A stretch of DNA of 5,786 bases from Lachnospiraceae bacterium (GTDB taxonomy: Bacteria > Bacillota > Clostridia > Lachnospirales > Lachnospiraceae). This document shows, piece after piece, positions 1 to 5,712 of this stretch. Numbering within the stretch: the stretch's first letter is position 1; the number at the start of each line of letters is the position of its first letter. The notes beneath the pieces are model-generated. The model saw only the letters and a program-made list of their open reading frames with translations, made no database searches and was not told the origin of the DNA. The stretch is from positions 1 to 5,786 of the forward strand of contig CAAFNG010000079.1 in the NCBI GenBank assembly GCA_900764225.1, given 5' to 3'. The position numbers and the translations under genes are program-made.

Positions 1-18
1 GATGTGTATAAGAGACAG
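1..18. other. Nextera/Tn5 mosaic-end adapter remnant (artefact)
   Basis: Bases 1-18 match 18 of the 19 bases of the synthetic Tn5 mosaic end (AGATGTGTATAAGAGACAG), lacking only the first A. This sequence is added to fragment ends in transposase-based library preparation. It lies exactly at the window edge, as expected for an untrimmed adapter assembled into a contig end. The natural IS50 outer and inner ends differ from this hybrid sequence, and no transposase gene is present, so a real insertion is unlikely. These bases should not be treated as part of the genome. Confidence 0.95.
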
Positions 19-94
19 CTTGCAGACTGTGATGCAGTGTTAATAGTCTGATGAGAAAGTTCTTTTTATTTATAGCATTTCAGAAGATCAGAGA
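19..94. other. Short AT-rich non-coding tail downstream of the histidine kinase
   Basis: This is the only genomic sequence left beyond the kinase stop codon before the adapter. It contains no convincing gene. Its one structured element is an imperfect inverted repeat, CAGACT at 23-28 and AGTCTG at 45-50. Read on the minus strand, no U-tract follows the repeat before the sequence is cut off. Read on the plus strand, a T-rich stretch lies about ten bases past it. The operon's terminator is therefore either this weak element or lies outside the window. Confidence 0.5.
23..50. repeat. Weak inverted repeat, possible terminator stem
   Basis: The 6-bp arms CAGACT (23-28) and AGTCTG (45-50) enclose a 16-base loop. 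A competing smaller hairpin, ACTG/CAGT at 26-29 and 35-38, overlaps the left arm. The T-rich tract at 61-72 is too far from the stem for a standard intrinsic terminator on the plus strand, and no T-tract is visible in the minus direction. The element may be a bidirectional terminator remnant or chance. Confidence 0.25.
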
Positions 95-1504
95 TTACTT
101 TGACTTTTCAAGTGTAAAGAGAAATTCAGTACCTACGCCAACGGTGCTGATCACATTGATATTCTGTTTATGTGCATTGATGATCTCTTTTACAATGGCG
201 AGACCGAGGCCGGTACCCTTGCGGTCTTTTCCCCGGGAAGCATCGATCTTGTAAAAACGGTCCCATATTCGTGGGAGACTTTCCTTCGGGATGCCGGTGC
301 CGTGATCCTTTACAGAGACAAATACCTTTCCGTGTTTTACTGTTGTTTCCAGTTCGATAGAGGAACTATCGTTGCTGAATTTTACAGCATTGTCCAATAA
401 ATTGTACAGTACCTGCTGGATTTGTTCCATATCGGCACGGACAAAGAGCTCTTTTCCTGCCAGACGGAGCTCAAGGCGGATATTACGTTCTGAGCAGGTT
501 CCCTCAAAAGTAGCGGCAGTGGTGCGGATCGTTTCGTTGATATCAAAACGGCGCATATGCATCATCCGTTTTTTGACGTCCAGTTCATTCAGGGTGAGGA
601 GACTTCGTGTAAGCTTCTCAAGACGGGTAGATTCAAATGCAATGACCTTGAGATATTTTTCCTGCATTTCCGGTGGGATCGTGCCATCCAGCATAGCTTC
701 CACATAACCCTTGATTGAAGTAAGCGGTGAGCGGAAATCATGGGAAACGTTGGAAATAAACTGTCTCTGATATTCTCCGTTTTTGTTCAGTTTATCTGCC
801 ATATAGTTGAGGGAATGAGAGAGATATCCCATTTCATCCTCGGAATCTACAGGAATCGTGTAGGAAAGATTTCCGTTGGCGAATTCCTGCGTGCCTTTCA
901 GGATTTCCTTTAAGGGCTTATGTACCCGGTAAAAATATACCAGCAGAAAACTGAAAAACAATGCGTAGATCACAAGGAAGATGATGATCATTACTTCCAT
1001 GATATTGCTGCGGCTTTCGTAGAGATTTTTCATTGGATAATGAACCGCAAGATAACCGATGACCTGATCGGTATCTTTTACAGGAACGACTGTTGTTAAA
1101 TGGGCAGTTTTGAATGTCCCATAAAATGTACCGGAGGAATAGCATTTCTCATTATAGTCAGAAGGACTGAAATCCTTAACTTTTATATGTCCGGTATCAC
1201 TGTCGTGTTCGGAAGTGTTTATAAGAACGGTTCCTTCAGTATCCATGATCCAGAAATCTGCATTTTCAAAAGAGGCAGCAGAAGAAAGAGAGAGGGAAAG
1301 CTTCTGGCTGTCAGGATTTTTTACCGCCTGCCGGATCTCATCCTGGGAAACAATATGGCTGGCTGTCCGGTAAAGGGAAGTACCGGTAGTTTTTTCCAAC
1401 TTCTTTTCTACGAGGTAGGAGCCACCGGAGGAAAGCAGCAGAAAGCAGATTCCTCCGATCACAAAATAAAGAATCAGAAGCTTGGTGTAGAGATGCTGTT
1501 TCAT
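95..1504 (-). CDS. Membrane sensor histidine kinase (PhoR/EnvZ-like, HAMP-HisKA-HATPase)
   Basis: A 469-residue two-component sensor kinase. It should autophosphorylate on His255 and pass the phosphate to the response regulator encoded just upstream. In order it has: a membrane segment at about 9-27; an extracytoplasmic sensor of about 138 residues (30-168) with a Cache/PAS-like look (ADFWIMDTEGTVL at 82-94, VIGYLAVHYP at 148-157); a second membrane segment at about 169-192; a HAMP linker at about 193-245; an H-box with SHDFRSPLTS (254-263); an N-box YNLLDNAVKFS (367-377); a G1 box DHGTGI (400-405); an F-box near 412-419; and a G2 box KGTGLGL (429-435). All catalytic motifs are intact and the length is normal. 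I chose the ATG at 1504 over one 12 codons earlier because GAGGT at 1514-1518 sits 9 bases before it and it makes an ATGA overlap with the regulator's stop. That coupling marks the two as a cognate pair. The sensed signal is unknown. Confidence 0.95.
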   Translation of the reverse strand: MKQHLYTKLLILYFVIGGICFLLLSSGGSYLVEKKLEKTTGTSLYRTASHIVSQDEIRQAVKNPDSQKLSLSLSSAASFENADFWIMDTEGTVLINTSEHDSDTGHIKVKDFSPSDYNEKCYSSGTFYGTFKTAHLTTVVPVKDTDQVIGYLAVHYPMKNLYESRSNIMEVMIIIFLVIYALFFSFLLVYFYRVHKPLKEILKGTQEFANGNLSYTIPVDSEDEMGYLSHSLNYMADKLNKNGEYQRQFISNVSHDFRSPLTSIKGYVEAMLDGTIPPEMQEKYLKVIAFESTRLEKLTRSLLTLNELDVKKRMMHMRRFDINETIRTTAATFEGTCSERNIRLELRLAGKELFVRADMEQIQQVLYNLLDNAVKFSNDSSSIELETTVKHGKVFVSVKDHGTGIPKESLPRIWDRFYKIDASRGKDRKGTGLGLAIVKEIINAHKQNINVISTVGVGTEFLFTLEKSK

Positions 1505-2202
1505 GAAGCTTTTACCTCGAATTTGTAACCGATGCCCCATACAGTGGAAAGTGCCCAGTTAGGATTGTCCTTGATCTTTTCGCGCAGACGCTTGATGTGG
1601 ACATCTACAGTTCGGGTGTCGCCGATATATTCATATCCCCAGATGTGATCCAGAAGCTGCTCACGGGTAAAAACCTGATTGGGAGAAGCTGCCAGGAAAT
1701 AAAGAAGCTCAAGTTCTTTTGGCGGCATATCGATCTGGTGTCCCATATATGTTACGGAATAATTGGTAAGGTTGATCACAAGGTCCGGGTAGGAAACGCA
1801 TTTTTCCTTGGGGGCAGAAGATGGCGATTTCACATGGAACCGTCGCAGAACAGCGCGGACCCGGGCTACCAGTTCCTTGGAATCAAAAGGTTTGATGATA
1901 TAATCATCAGCCCCCAGTTCAAGACCGAGAACCTTGTCAAAAGTTTCGCCCTTGGCAGAGAGCATGATGATCGGTACGTCGGAAGTATGCCGGATCTCGC
2001 GGCATACCTGATAACCGTCGATTCCCGGAAGCATGAGATCCAGGAGAATGAGATCCGGGTGAAAAAGGTGGAACTGCTTCAGGGCTTCTTCGCCATCATT
2101 TACGATCTTGGTCTCAAAGCATTCTTTTGTGAGATAGAGAGCCACAAGCTCTGCAATATTGTTGTCATCGTCAACAATGAGAATTTTCTGTTTTGTAGCC
2201 AT
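1501..2202 (-). CDS. OmpR/PhoB-family response regulator
   Basis: A 233-residue transcription factor with an N-terminal receiver domain (about 5-120) and a C-terminal winged-helix DNA-binding domain (about 137-230). Receiver landmarks are the acidic pair Asp11/Asp12, the phosphoacceptor Asp55 within LILLDLMLPG, the switch Ser82 and Lys104 in IKPF. The effector domain shows the family pattern PPKELELLYFL (160-170), the recognition-helix region DTRTVDVHIKRLREKI (195-210) and the closing hairpin WGIGYKFE (222-229). Length and motifs are standard for the family. The start at 2202 has AAAGGAG at 2209-2215 with a 6-base gap. The gene begins 15 bp after the mutS2 stop and its own stop overlaps the kinase start by 4 bp, so it is probably made from the mutS2 transcript. 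Targets are unknown. Orthology to a named system (PhoP, WalR, VicR and so on) cannot be decided from the sequence alone. Confidence 0.96.
   Translation of the reverse strand: MATKQKILIVDDDNNIAELVALYLTKECFETKIVNDGEEALKQFHLFHPDLILLDLMLPGIDGYQVCREIRHTSDVPIIMLSAKGETFDKVLGLELGADDYIIKPFDSKELVARVRAVLRRFHVKSPSSAPKEKCVSYPDLVINLTNYSVTYMGHQIDMPPKELELLYFLAASPNQVFTREQLLDHIWGYEYIGDTRTVDVHIKRLREKIKDNPNWALSTVWGIGYKFEVKAS
1514..1518 (-). promoter_or_regulatory. Ribosome binding site that fixes the kinase start
   Basis: On the minus strand GAGGT lies 9 bases ahead of the ATG at 1504-1502, inside the 3' end of the response regulator gene. The alternative upstream ATG at 1540 would extend the protein into the regulator by 12 residues, with no membrane-protein character in that extension. 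The site therefore supports the shorter, translationally coupled start. Confidence 0.75.
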
Positions 2203-2208
2203 GATAAG

Positions 2209-2215
2209 CTCCTTT
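2209..2215 (-). promoter_or_regulatory. Ribosome binding site of the response regulator
   Basis: On the minus strand AAAGGAG lies 6 bases before the ATG at 2202, inside the 15-bp gap after the mutS2 stop codon. There is no room for a separate promoter in this gap. Expression of the regulator must come from the mutS2 transcript or from a promoter inside the mutS2 coding region. Confidence 0.8.
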
Positions 2216-2217
2216 TT

Positions 2218-4599
2218 TTATTTTTTGAATTCTACAATAGTCACACCGGCATCGCCTTCTCCGAATTCGCCGAGACGGAAGGATGCCACGTGCTTCTGAC
2301 GTTTCAGGTAATTGTGGACACCTTTGCGGAGTGCGCCGGTGCCTTTGCCGTGAACGATACGGACGGATTTCATATGTGCGATATAGGCATCATCCAGATA
2401 TTTATCCAGCTCTGCCACAGCTTCATCCACAGTTTTTCCCAGAAGATTGATCTCTGTGGAAATGCTGGCTGCTTTTGACATACGGATCTTTCCTGCACCG
2501 GTACGCTGCATGGACGGAGTGGTGATCACTGGTTCATCCACAAGCTCCAAATCCGAGATATGTACTTTGGAACGGATGATACCCATCTGTACGAAAAGAT
2601 ATCCTTTGGAATCCGGATGACTGGAAACGGTTCCCTTAAGGTTCAGACTCAGTACTTTTACTGTGTCACCAAGAGAAAGATCCGATGGTTTCAACTCTTT
2701 CTTTGGTTTCTGTTTCTGCTGTTTGGAGGACATGCCTTTTTCGGCTTTTGACATACGTTTTTTCAGATTCTGGCGTTCTTTTTCCACGGAAGCAGTGTCC
2801 ACGTGATCTTTCTGGAATTTATGGAAAAGCTTCATGGTCTGGTCTGCATATTCCTTGGTGTCGCGGAGAATCGCATGCGCCTGTTCGTTGGCTTCACGGA
2901 GAATCCGTTCTTTACGTTCATCCAGCTTTTCTTCTTTTTCCTGAAGACTCTTCTTAAGTTCTTCGACCTGCTCTTTATAGCGGGCGATCTCAGTTCGTTC
3001 ATTTTCGATGGTGACACGGCTCTGTTCCAGAGAAGTCAGAACATCCTCGAAGGATTCATCCTGTTCACTGATCTGTTCTTTTGCCTTGTCAATGATATAG
3101 TCCGGAAGTCCCAGCTTGGAAGAGATTGCGAAAGCGTTACTCTTTCCGGGAACACCGATGAGGAGACGGTAGGTAGGTCGTAAGGTTTCCACATCAAATT
3201 CGCAGCAGGCATTTTCCACGCCTTTGGTGGAAAGAGCATAGATCTTCAGCTCGCTGTAATGGGTGGTAGCCATAGTGCGGATTCCCTGTTCATGGAGGTG
3301 AGACAGGATCGCGATGGCCAGAGCTGCACCCTCGGTAGGGTCGGTTCCGGCACCAAGCTCATCGAAGAGAACCAGAGAGTCCTGATCTGCAGATCTGAGG
3401 AAGGAAACTACGTTTGTCATATGAGAAGAGAAGGTACTCAAGGACTGCTCGATACTTTGCTCATCACCGATATCTGCATAAACTTCGCGGAAAAGTGCAA
3501 GCTCGGAGCGGTCAAGAGCAGGAATGTGAAGACCGGACTGTCCCATCAGAGTGAGAAGTCCTACAGTTTTCAGAGAAACTGTTTTACCACCGGTATTCGG
3601 TCCGGTTACTACGAGAAGATCAAAATCATCTCCCAGACGGATGTCGATAGGGACTGCTTTCTTCTTATCAATCAGCGGATGCCTTGCCTGACGCAGGCGG
3701 ATCCGTCTCTCAGTATTAAAAATTGGCTCGCTGGCATTCATATCCATAGCAAGGGCTGCCCGGGCAAAAATAAAGTCCAGCTGAACCATAATGGAAAGAT
3801 CGGCATGGATCGCCTCCAGCTCGGCAGCAACCTGCTGGCTTAAAGAGGCGAGGATCACTTCGATCTCCTTCTGTTCTTTGAGCTCCAGTTCGCGGATGTC
3901 GTTGTTCAGCTTGACAACAGCCATAGGCTCTATGAAAAGTGTGGAACCGGTTGCAGACTGGTCATGGATCATGCCGGCAACCTGACCTTTGTATTCGGCT
4001 TTTACAGGAATACAGTAACGGCCGTCACGCATGGTAATCACGGCATCCTGGAGATAGTTGCGGGCACTTCCGGAAACCAGGGAAGAAAGCTGTGTATGGA
4101 TCCGGTCGTTGGTTGATTTGATACTGCGGCGGATCTGGCGAAGTGTGCTGCTGGCATCGTCACTGATCTCATCTTCGGAAATAATACAGCGACGGATTTC
4201 GGTGCTAAGTGGTGTCAGAGGCTCCAGTGCCGCAAACATTCCGTCAAGGGAATCGGTCATTCCATCGTCACGGTCACTTCGGGAATAGGCTTTGACACGG
4301 CCGGTATTCTCTAAGAGACTGCAGACAGAAAGCAGTTCCGGTGCGTTCAGTGCACTGCCAACGGTGAGTCGCTTCAGCGTGCCGCGGATATCCTTGACGC
4401 TGCCAAAGGAAATGCTGCCTTTTTTGAAGAGGCGGGCAAGTGCATCGTGGGTCTGCAGCTGCATGGAACGGATCTCTTCGATATCTGTGGAAGGGGTAAG
4501 CTTCCGGCAGAGATCTTTTCCCATAGGGGAAGAGGCCTTGTCTGTGAGCAGATCTATGATTTTATAGTATTCAAGTGCTTTATATGCTTTTTTGTTCAT
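2218..4599 (-). CDS. mutS2: MutS2 ATPase / Smr-domain protein
   Basis: A 793-residue MutS2 protein, close to the usual length of about 780-800. MutS2 lacks the N-terminal mismatch-recognition domain of MutS. It is linked to suppression of recombination and, in Bacillus subtilis, to sensing and splitting of collided ribosomes. In order it has: a core/clamp region (1-300) with family motifs such as RDGRYCIPVK (191-200) and STLFIEPM (219-226); an ABC-type ATPase with Walker A GPNTGGKT (333-340), a signature region around DEQSIEQSLSTFSSHM (379-394), Walker B LVLFDELGAGTDP (409-421, Asp413/Glu414) and the switch His447 in TTH; a long coiled coil at about 505-620; a Lys/Gln-rich linker at 618-637; a KOW-like segment at about 640-688; and a C-terminal Smr domain (about 713-792) with HGKGTG at 750-755. 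The Smr LDLRG motif is replaced by INLLG (717-721), so nuclease activity is doubtful. The start at 4599 has AAAGGAG 5 bases ahead. It is the first gene of a likely operon with the two-component pair. Confidence 0.97.
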   Translation of the reverse strand: MNKKAYKALEYYKIIDLLTDKASSPMGKDLCRKLTPSTDIEEIRSMQLQTHDALARLFKKGSISFGSVKDIRGTLKRLTVGSALNAPELLSVCSLLENTGRVKAYSRSDRDDGMTDSLDGMFAALEPLTPLSTEIRRCIISEDEISDDASSTLRQIRRSIKSTNDRIHTQLSSLVSGSARNYLQDAVITMRDGRYCIPVKAEYKGQVAGMIHDQSATGSTLFIEPMAVVKLNNDIRELELKEQKEIEVILASLSQQVAAELEAIHADLSIMVQLDFIFARAALAMDMNASEPIFNTERRIRLRQARHPLIDKKKAVPIDIRLGDDFDLLVVTGPNTGGKTVSLKTVGLLTLMGQSGLHIPALDRSELALFREVYADIGDEQSIEQSLSTFSSHMTNVVSFLRSADQDSLVLFDELGAGTDPTEGAALAIAILSHLHEQGIRTMATTHYSELKIYALSTKGVENACCEFDVETLRPTYRLLIGVPGKSNAFAISSKLGLPDYIIDKAKEQISEQDESFEDVLTSLEQSRVTIENERTEIARYKEQVEELKKSLQEKEEKLDERKERILREANEQAHAILRDTKEYADQTMKLFHKFQKDHVDTASVEKERQNLKKRMSKAEKGMSSKQQKQKPKKELKPSDLSLGDTVKVLSLNLKGTVSSHPDSKGYLFVQMGIIRSKVHISDLELVDEPVITTPSMQRTGAGKIRMSKAASISTEINLLGKTVDEAVAELDKYLDDAYIAHMKSVRIVHGKGTGALRKGVHNYLKRQKHVASFRLGEFGEGDAGVTIVEFKK

Positions 4600-4604
4600 T
4601 GTTG

Positions 4605-4611
4605 CTCCTTT
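4605..4611 (-). promoter_or_regulatory. Ribosome binding site of mutS2
   Basis: On the minus strand AAAGGAG is followed by CAACA and then the ATG at 4599. It is a strong site at a short but workable distance of 5 bases. It lies directly after a pair of tandem 9-base repeats in the predicted leader. Confidence 0.8.
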
Positions 4612-4627
4612 TTGTTACTTTTGTTAC
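4610..4627. repeat. Tandem 9-bp repeat in the mutS2 leader
   Basis: Two perfect adjacent copies of TTTTGTTAC lie at 4610-4618 and 4619-4627. On the mutS2 transcript they read as GTAACAAAA units, followed by a further A-rich stretch and the ribosome binding site. They give the leader an A-rich, unstructured character. Such a tandem can change copy number by slippage and would then alter leader length, but no coding frame is affected. Confidence 0.6.
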
Positions 4628-4641
4628 TTTGTATGCCTTTG

Positions 4642-4670
4642 TATATAACACAGGATACATGCAAAGACAT
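4642..4670 (-). promoter_or_regulatory. Candidate extended -10 promoter for mutS2 operon
   Basis: On the minus strand TGT-TATATA (4650 down to 4642) resembles an extended -10 element of a housekeeping sigma-A promoter. The hexamer 17 bp upstream (ATGTCT, 4670-4665) is a weak -35, as is common when the TG extension is present. Transcription would begin near 4635 and give a leader of about 35 bases. A competing -10, TAAAAT at 4686-4681, lies further upstream and cannot be excluded. Confidence 0.45.
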
Positions 4671-4680
4671 TCTGTTTCTT

Positions 4681-4716
4681 ATTTTACATGATTTCCGTAG
4701 CAAAGGAAAGTAAAAT
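4681..4716. promoter_or_regulatory. Interrupted inverted repeat between the divergent promoters, possible operator
   Basis: The outer arms ATTTTAC (4681-4687) and GTAAAAT (4710-4716) and the inner arms TTTCC (4692-4696) and GGAAA (4705-4709) are all perfectly complementary. They are broken only by ATGA at 4688-4691 in the left half, around an 8-base loop. The element lies upstream of both predicted start sites and covers the -35 region of the yhaM promoter. A protein-binding site is therefore more likely than an RNA terminator. No regulator is identified; the linked response regulator is one possibility, although such proteins usually bind direct repeats. Confidence 0.4.
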
Positions 4717-4726
4717 GTGTTATGAT
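4698..4726 (+). promoter_or_regulatory. Candidate extended -10 promoter for yhaM
   Basis: TGT-TATGAT (4718-4726) matches an extended -10 element, with five of six bases of TATAAT. The hexamer 17 bp upstream (TAGCAA, 4698-4703) is a poor -35 match. Transcription would start near 4733, giving a leader of about 32 bases. The preceding 8-mer TGTGTTAT (4716-4723) is repeated in inverted orientation at 4645-4652, at the mutS2 promoter. Confidence 0.55.
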
Positions 4727-4748
4727 ACTGAATAAAGTAAAGGGAATA

Positions 4749-4754
4749 GAAAGG
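4749..4754 (+). promoter_or_regulatory. Ribosome binding site of yhaM
   Basis: GAAAGG precedes the ATG at 4765 by 10 bases. It is weaker and further away than the AAAGGAG sites of the minus-strand genes. The next downstream ATG (residue 26) would cut into the OB-fold, so 4765 remains the best start. Confidence 0.55.
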
Positions 4755-4764
4755 CAAATAATTT

Positions 4765-5712
4765 ATGCGTTTTTTAAATGAATTACACGAGGGAGACAGA
4801 GTAAACGGAATTTATCTCTGTAAACAGAAACAGGCAGCCATGACGAAGAATGGTAAGCCATATGAGAATTTGATCCTTCAGGACAAGACCGGTGTGATCG
4901 ATGGTAAGATCTGGGACCCGAATTCTCTGGGGATCGATGAGTTTGATGCACTGGATTATATAGAGATCATGGGAGATGTGACAAGTTTTGCAGGTGCCAT
5001 GCAGCTGAACATCAAGAGAGTCCGCAAAGCCGGAGAGGGTGAATATGATCCGGCAGATTATCTTCCGGTCAGCGAGAACAGTGTGGATGATATGCAGAGT
5101 CAGCTTATGGCTCTGATAGACAGTGTGAAGAATCCGTATCTTTCCCAGCTTCTTAAAAAACTTTTTGTGGAAGATAAGGAATTTATGAAGGTATTTGAGG
5201 GACATTCCGCAGCCAAGACCGTACATCATGGATTCATTGGCGGACTGATGGAGCATACGCTTGGAGTGACCCGTCTCTGTGATTACATGGCAGCAGCATA
5301 TCCGGTTCTGAACAGGGATCTTCTGATCACTACAGCACTTCTTCACGATGTTGGCAAGACGAAAGAACTTTCCGCTTTTCCGATGAATGATTATACAGAT
5401 GAAGGACAGCTTCTGGGACACATTGTGATCGGCGCACAGATGGTACATGATCTGGCGAAGGAGATCCCGGATTTTCCGGAGAAGCTTGAGAATCAGGTGG
5501 TTCACTGCATTCTTGCACATCATGGTGAGCTGGAGTATGGCTCTCCGAAGAAACCTGCACTTGCAGAGGCTGTTGCCCTGAATCTGGCAGATAATACAGA
5601 TGCAAGAATGGAGACTCTGATAGAGATCTTCCATGCAGACAAGGGCAAGAAAGAATGGCTTGGCTATAACCGCTTTTTTGAATCCAATTTAAGAAGAACA
5701 GGAGAAATTTAA
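4765..5712 (+). CDS. yhaM: 3'-5' exoribonuclease YhaM (OB-fold + HD domain)
   Basis: A 315-residue protein, almost the same length as Bacillus subtilis YhaM (314). This family degrades RNA, and single-stranded DNA in vitro, from the 3' end in a metal-dependent way, and it acts in the cytoplasm. The N-terminal OB-fold (about 8-90) carries the family pattern KNGKPYENLILQDKTGVIDG (28-47), which is expected to hold the nucleic acid. The C-terminal HD domain (about 150-290) keeps the metal ligands: His164 in LMEHTLG, the HD pair His194/Asp195 in LLHDVGK, His219 in LLGHI, His252/His253 in AHHGELEYG, and Asp277 in LADNTDAR. No catalytic residue appears missing. It is divergent from mutS2, and its TAA stop shares one base with the ATG of the next gene, so the two are likely co-transcribed. 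The HD fold alone would allow other phosphohydrolases; the OB-HD order and length make YhaM the best call. Confidence 0.94.
   Translation: MRFLNELHEGDRVNGIYLCKQKQAAMTKNGKPYENLILQDKTGVIDGKIWDPNSLGIDEFDALDYIEIMGDVTSFAGAMQLNIKRVRKAGEGEYDPADYLPVSENSVDDMQSQLMALIDSVKNPYLSQLLKKLFVEDKEFMKVFEGHSAAKTVHHGFIGGLMEHTLGVTRLCDYMAAAYPVLNRDLLITTALLHDVGKTKELSAFPMNDYTDEGQLLGHIVIGAQMVHDLAKEIPDFPEKLENQVVHCILAHHGELEYGSPKKPALAEAVALNLADNTDARMETLIEIFHADKGKKEWLGYNRFFESNLRRTGEI
5700..5704 (+). promoter_or_regulatory. Ribosome binding site of the downstream methyltransferase
   Basis: AGGAG lies inside the last codons of yhaM, 7 bases before the ATG at 5712. It supports translation of the truncated downstream gene from the yhaM transcript through a TAATG stop-start junction. 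Confidence 0.75.

Noticed and set aside
1..18. A natural Tn5/IS50 insertion end
   Set aside because: The sequence is the synthetic hybrid mosaic end and lies exactly at the sequence edge with no transposase gene, which fits a library adapter.
51..254. A 67-codon open frame beginning in the left non-coding tail
   Set aside because: Most of it is antisense to the conserved kinase ATPase domain and no ribosome binding site was noted; its hydrophobic start is probably chance.
1505..1540. A 12-residue N-terminal extension of the histidine kinase
   Set aside because: The shorter start has a well-placed GAGGT and a typical ATGA overlap with the regulator; the extension would overlap the regulator by 40 bases.
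1597..2478. A 293-codon open frame on the plus strand opposite the response regulator and the end of mutS2
   Set aside because: It lies wholly antisense to two clear genes, shows no recognisable motif, and its composition looks like the reverse reading of a coding region.
3259..3843. A 194-codon open frame on the plus strand inside mutS2
   Set aside because: It is antisense to the MutS2 ATPase region and has no domain or convincing upstream context.
4681..4716. Interpreting the inverted repeat as a rho-independent terminator
   Set aside because: It lies upstream of both divergent genes, has AT-rich outer arms and is not followed by a U-tract in either direction.
4783..5634. A 283-codon open frame on the minus strand opposite yhaM
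   Set aside because: It is a shadow of yhaM: rich in Cys, His and Ile with no family pattern, whereas the plus-strand frame has intact OB and HD motifs.
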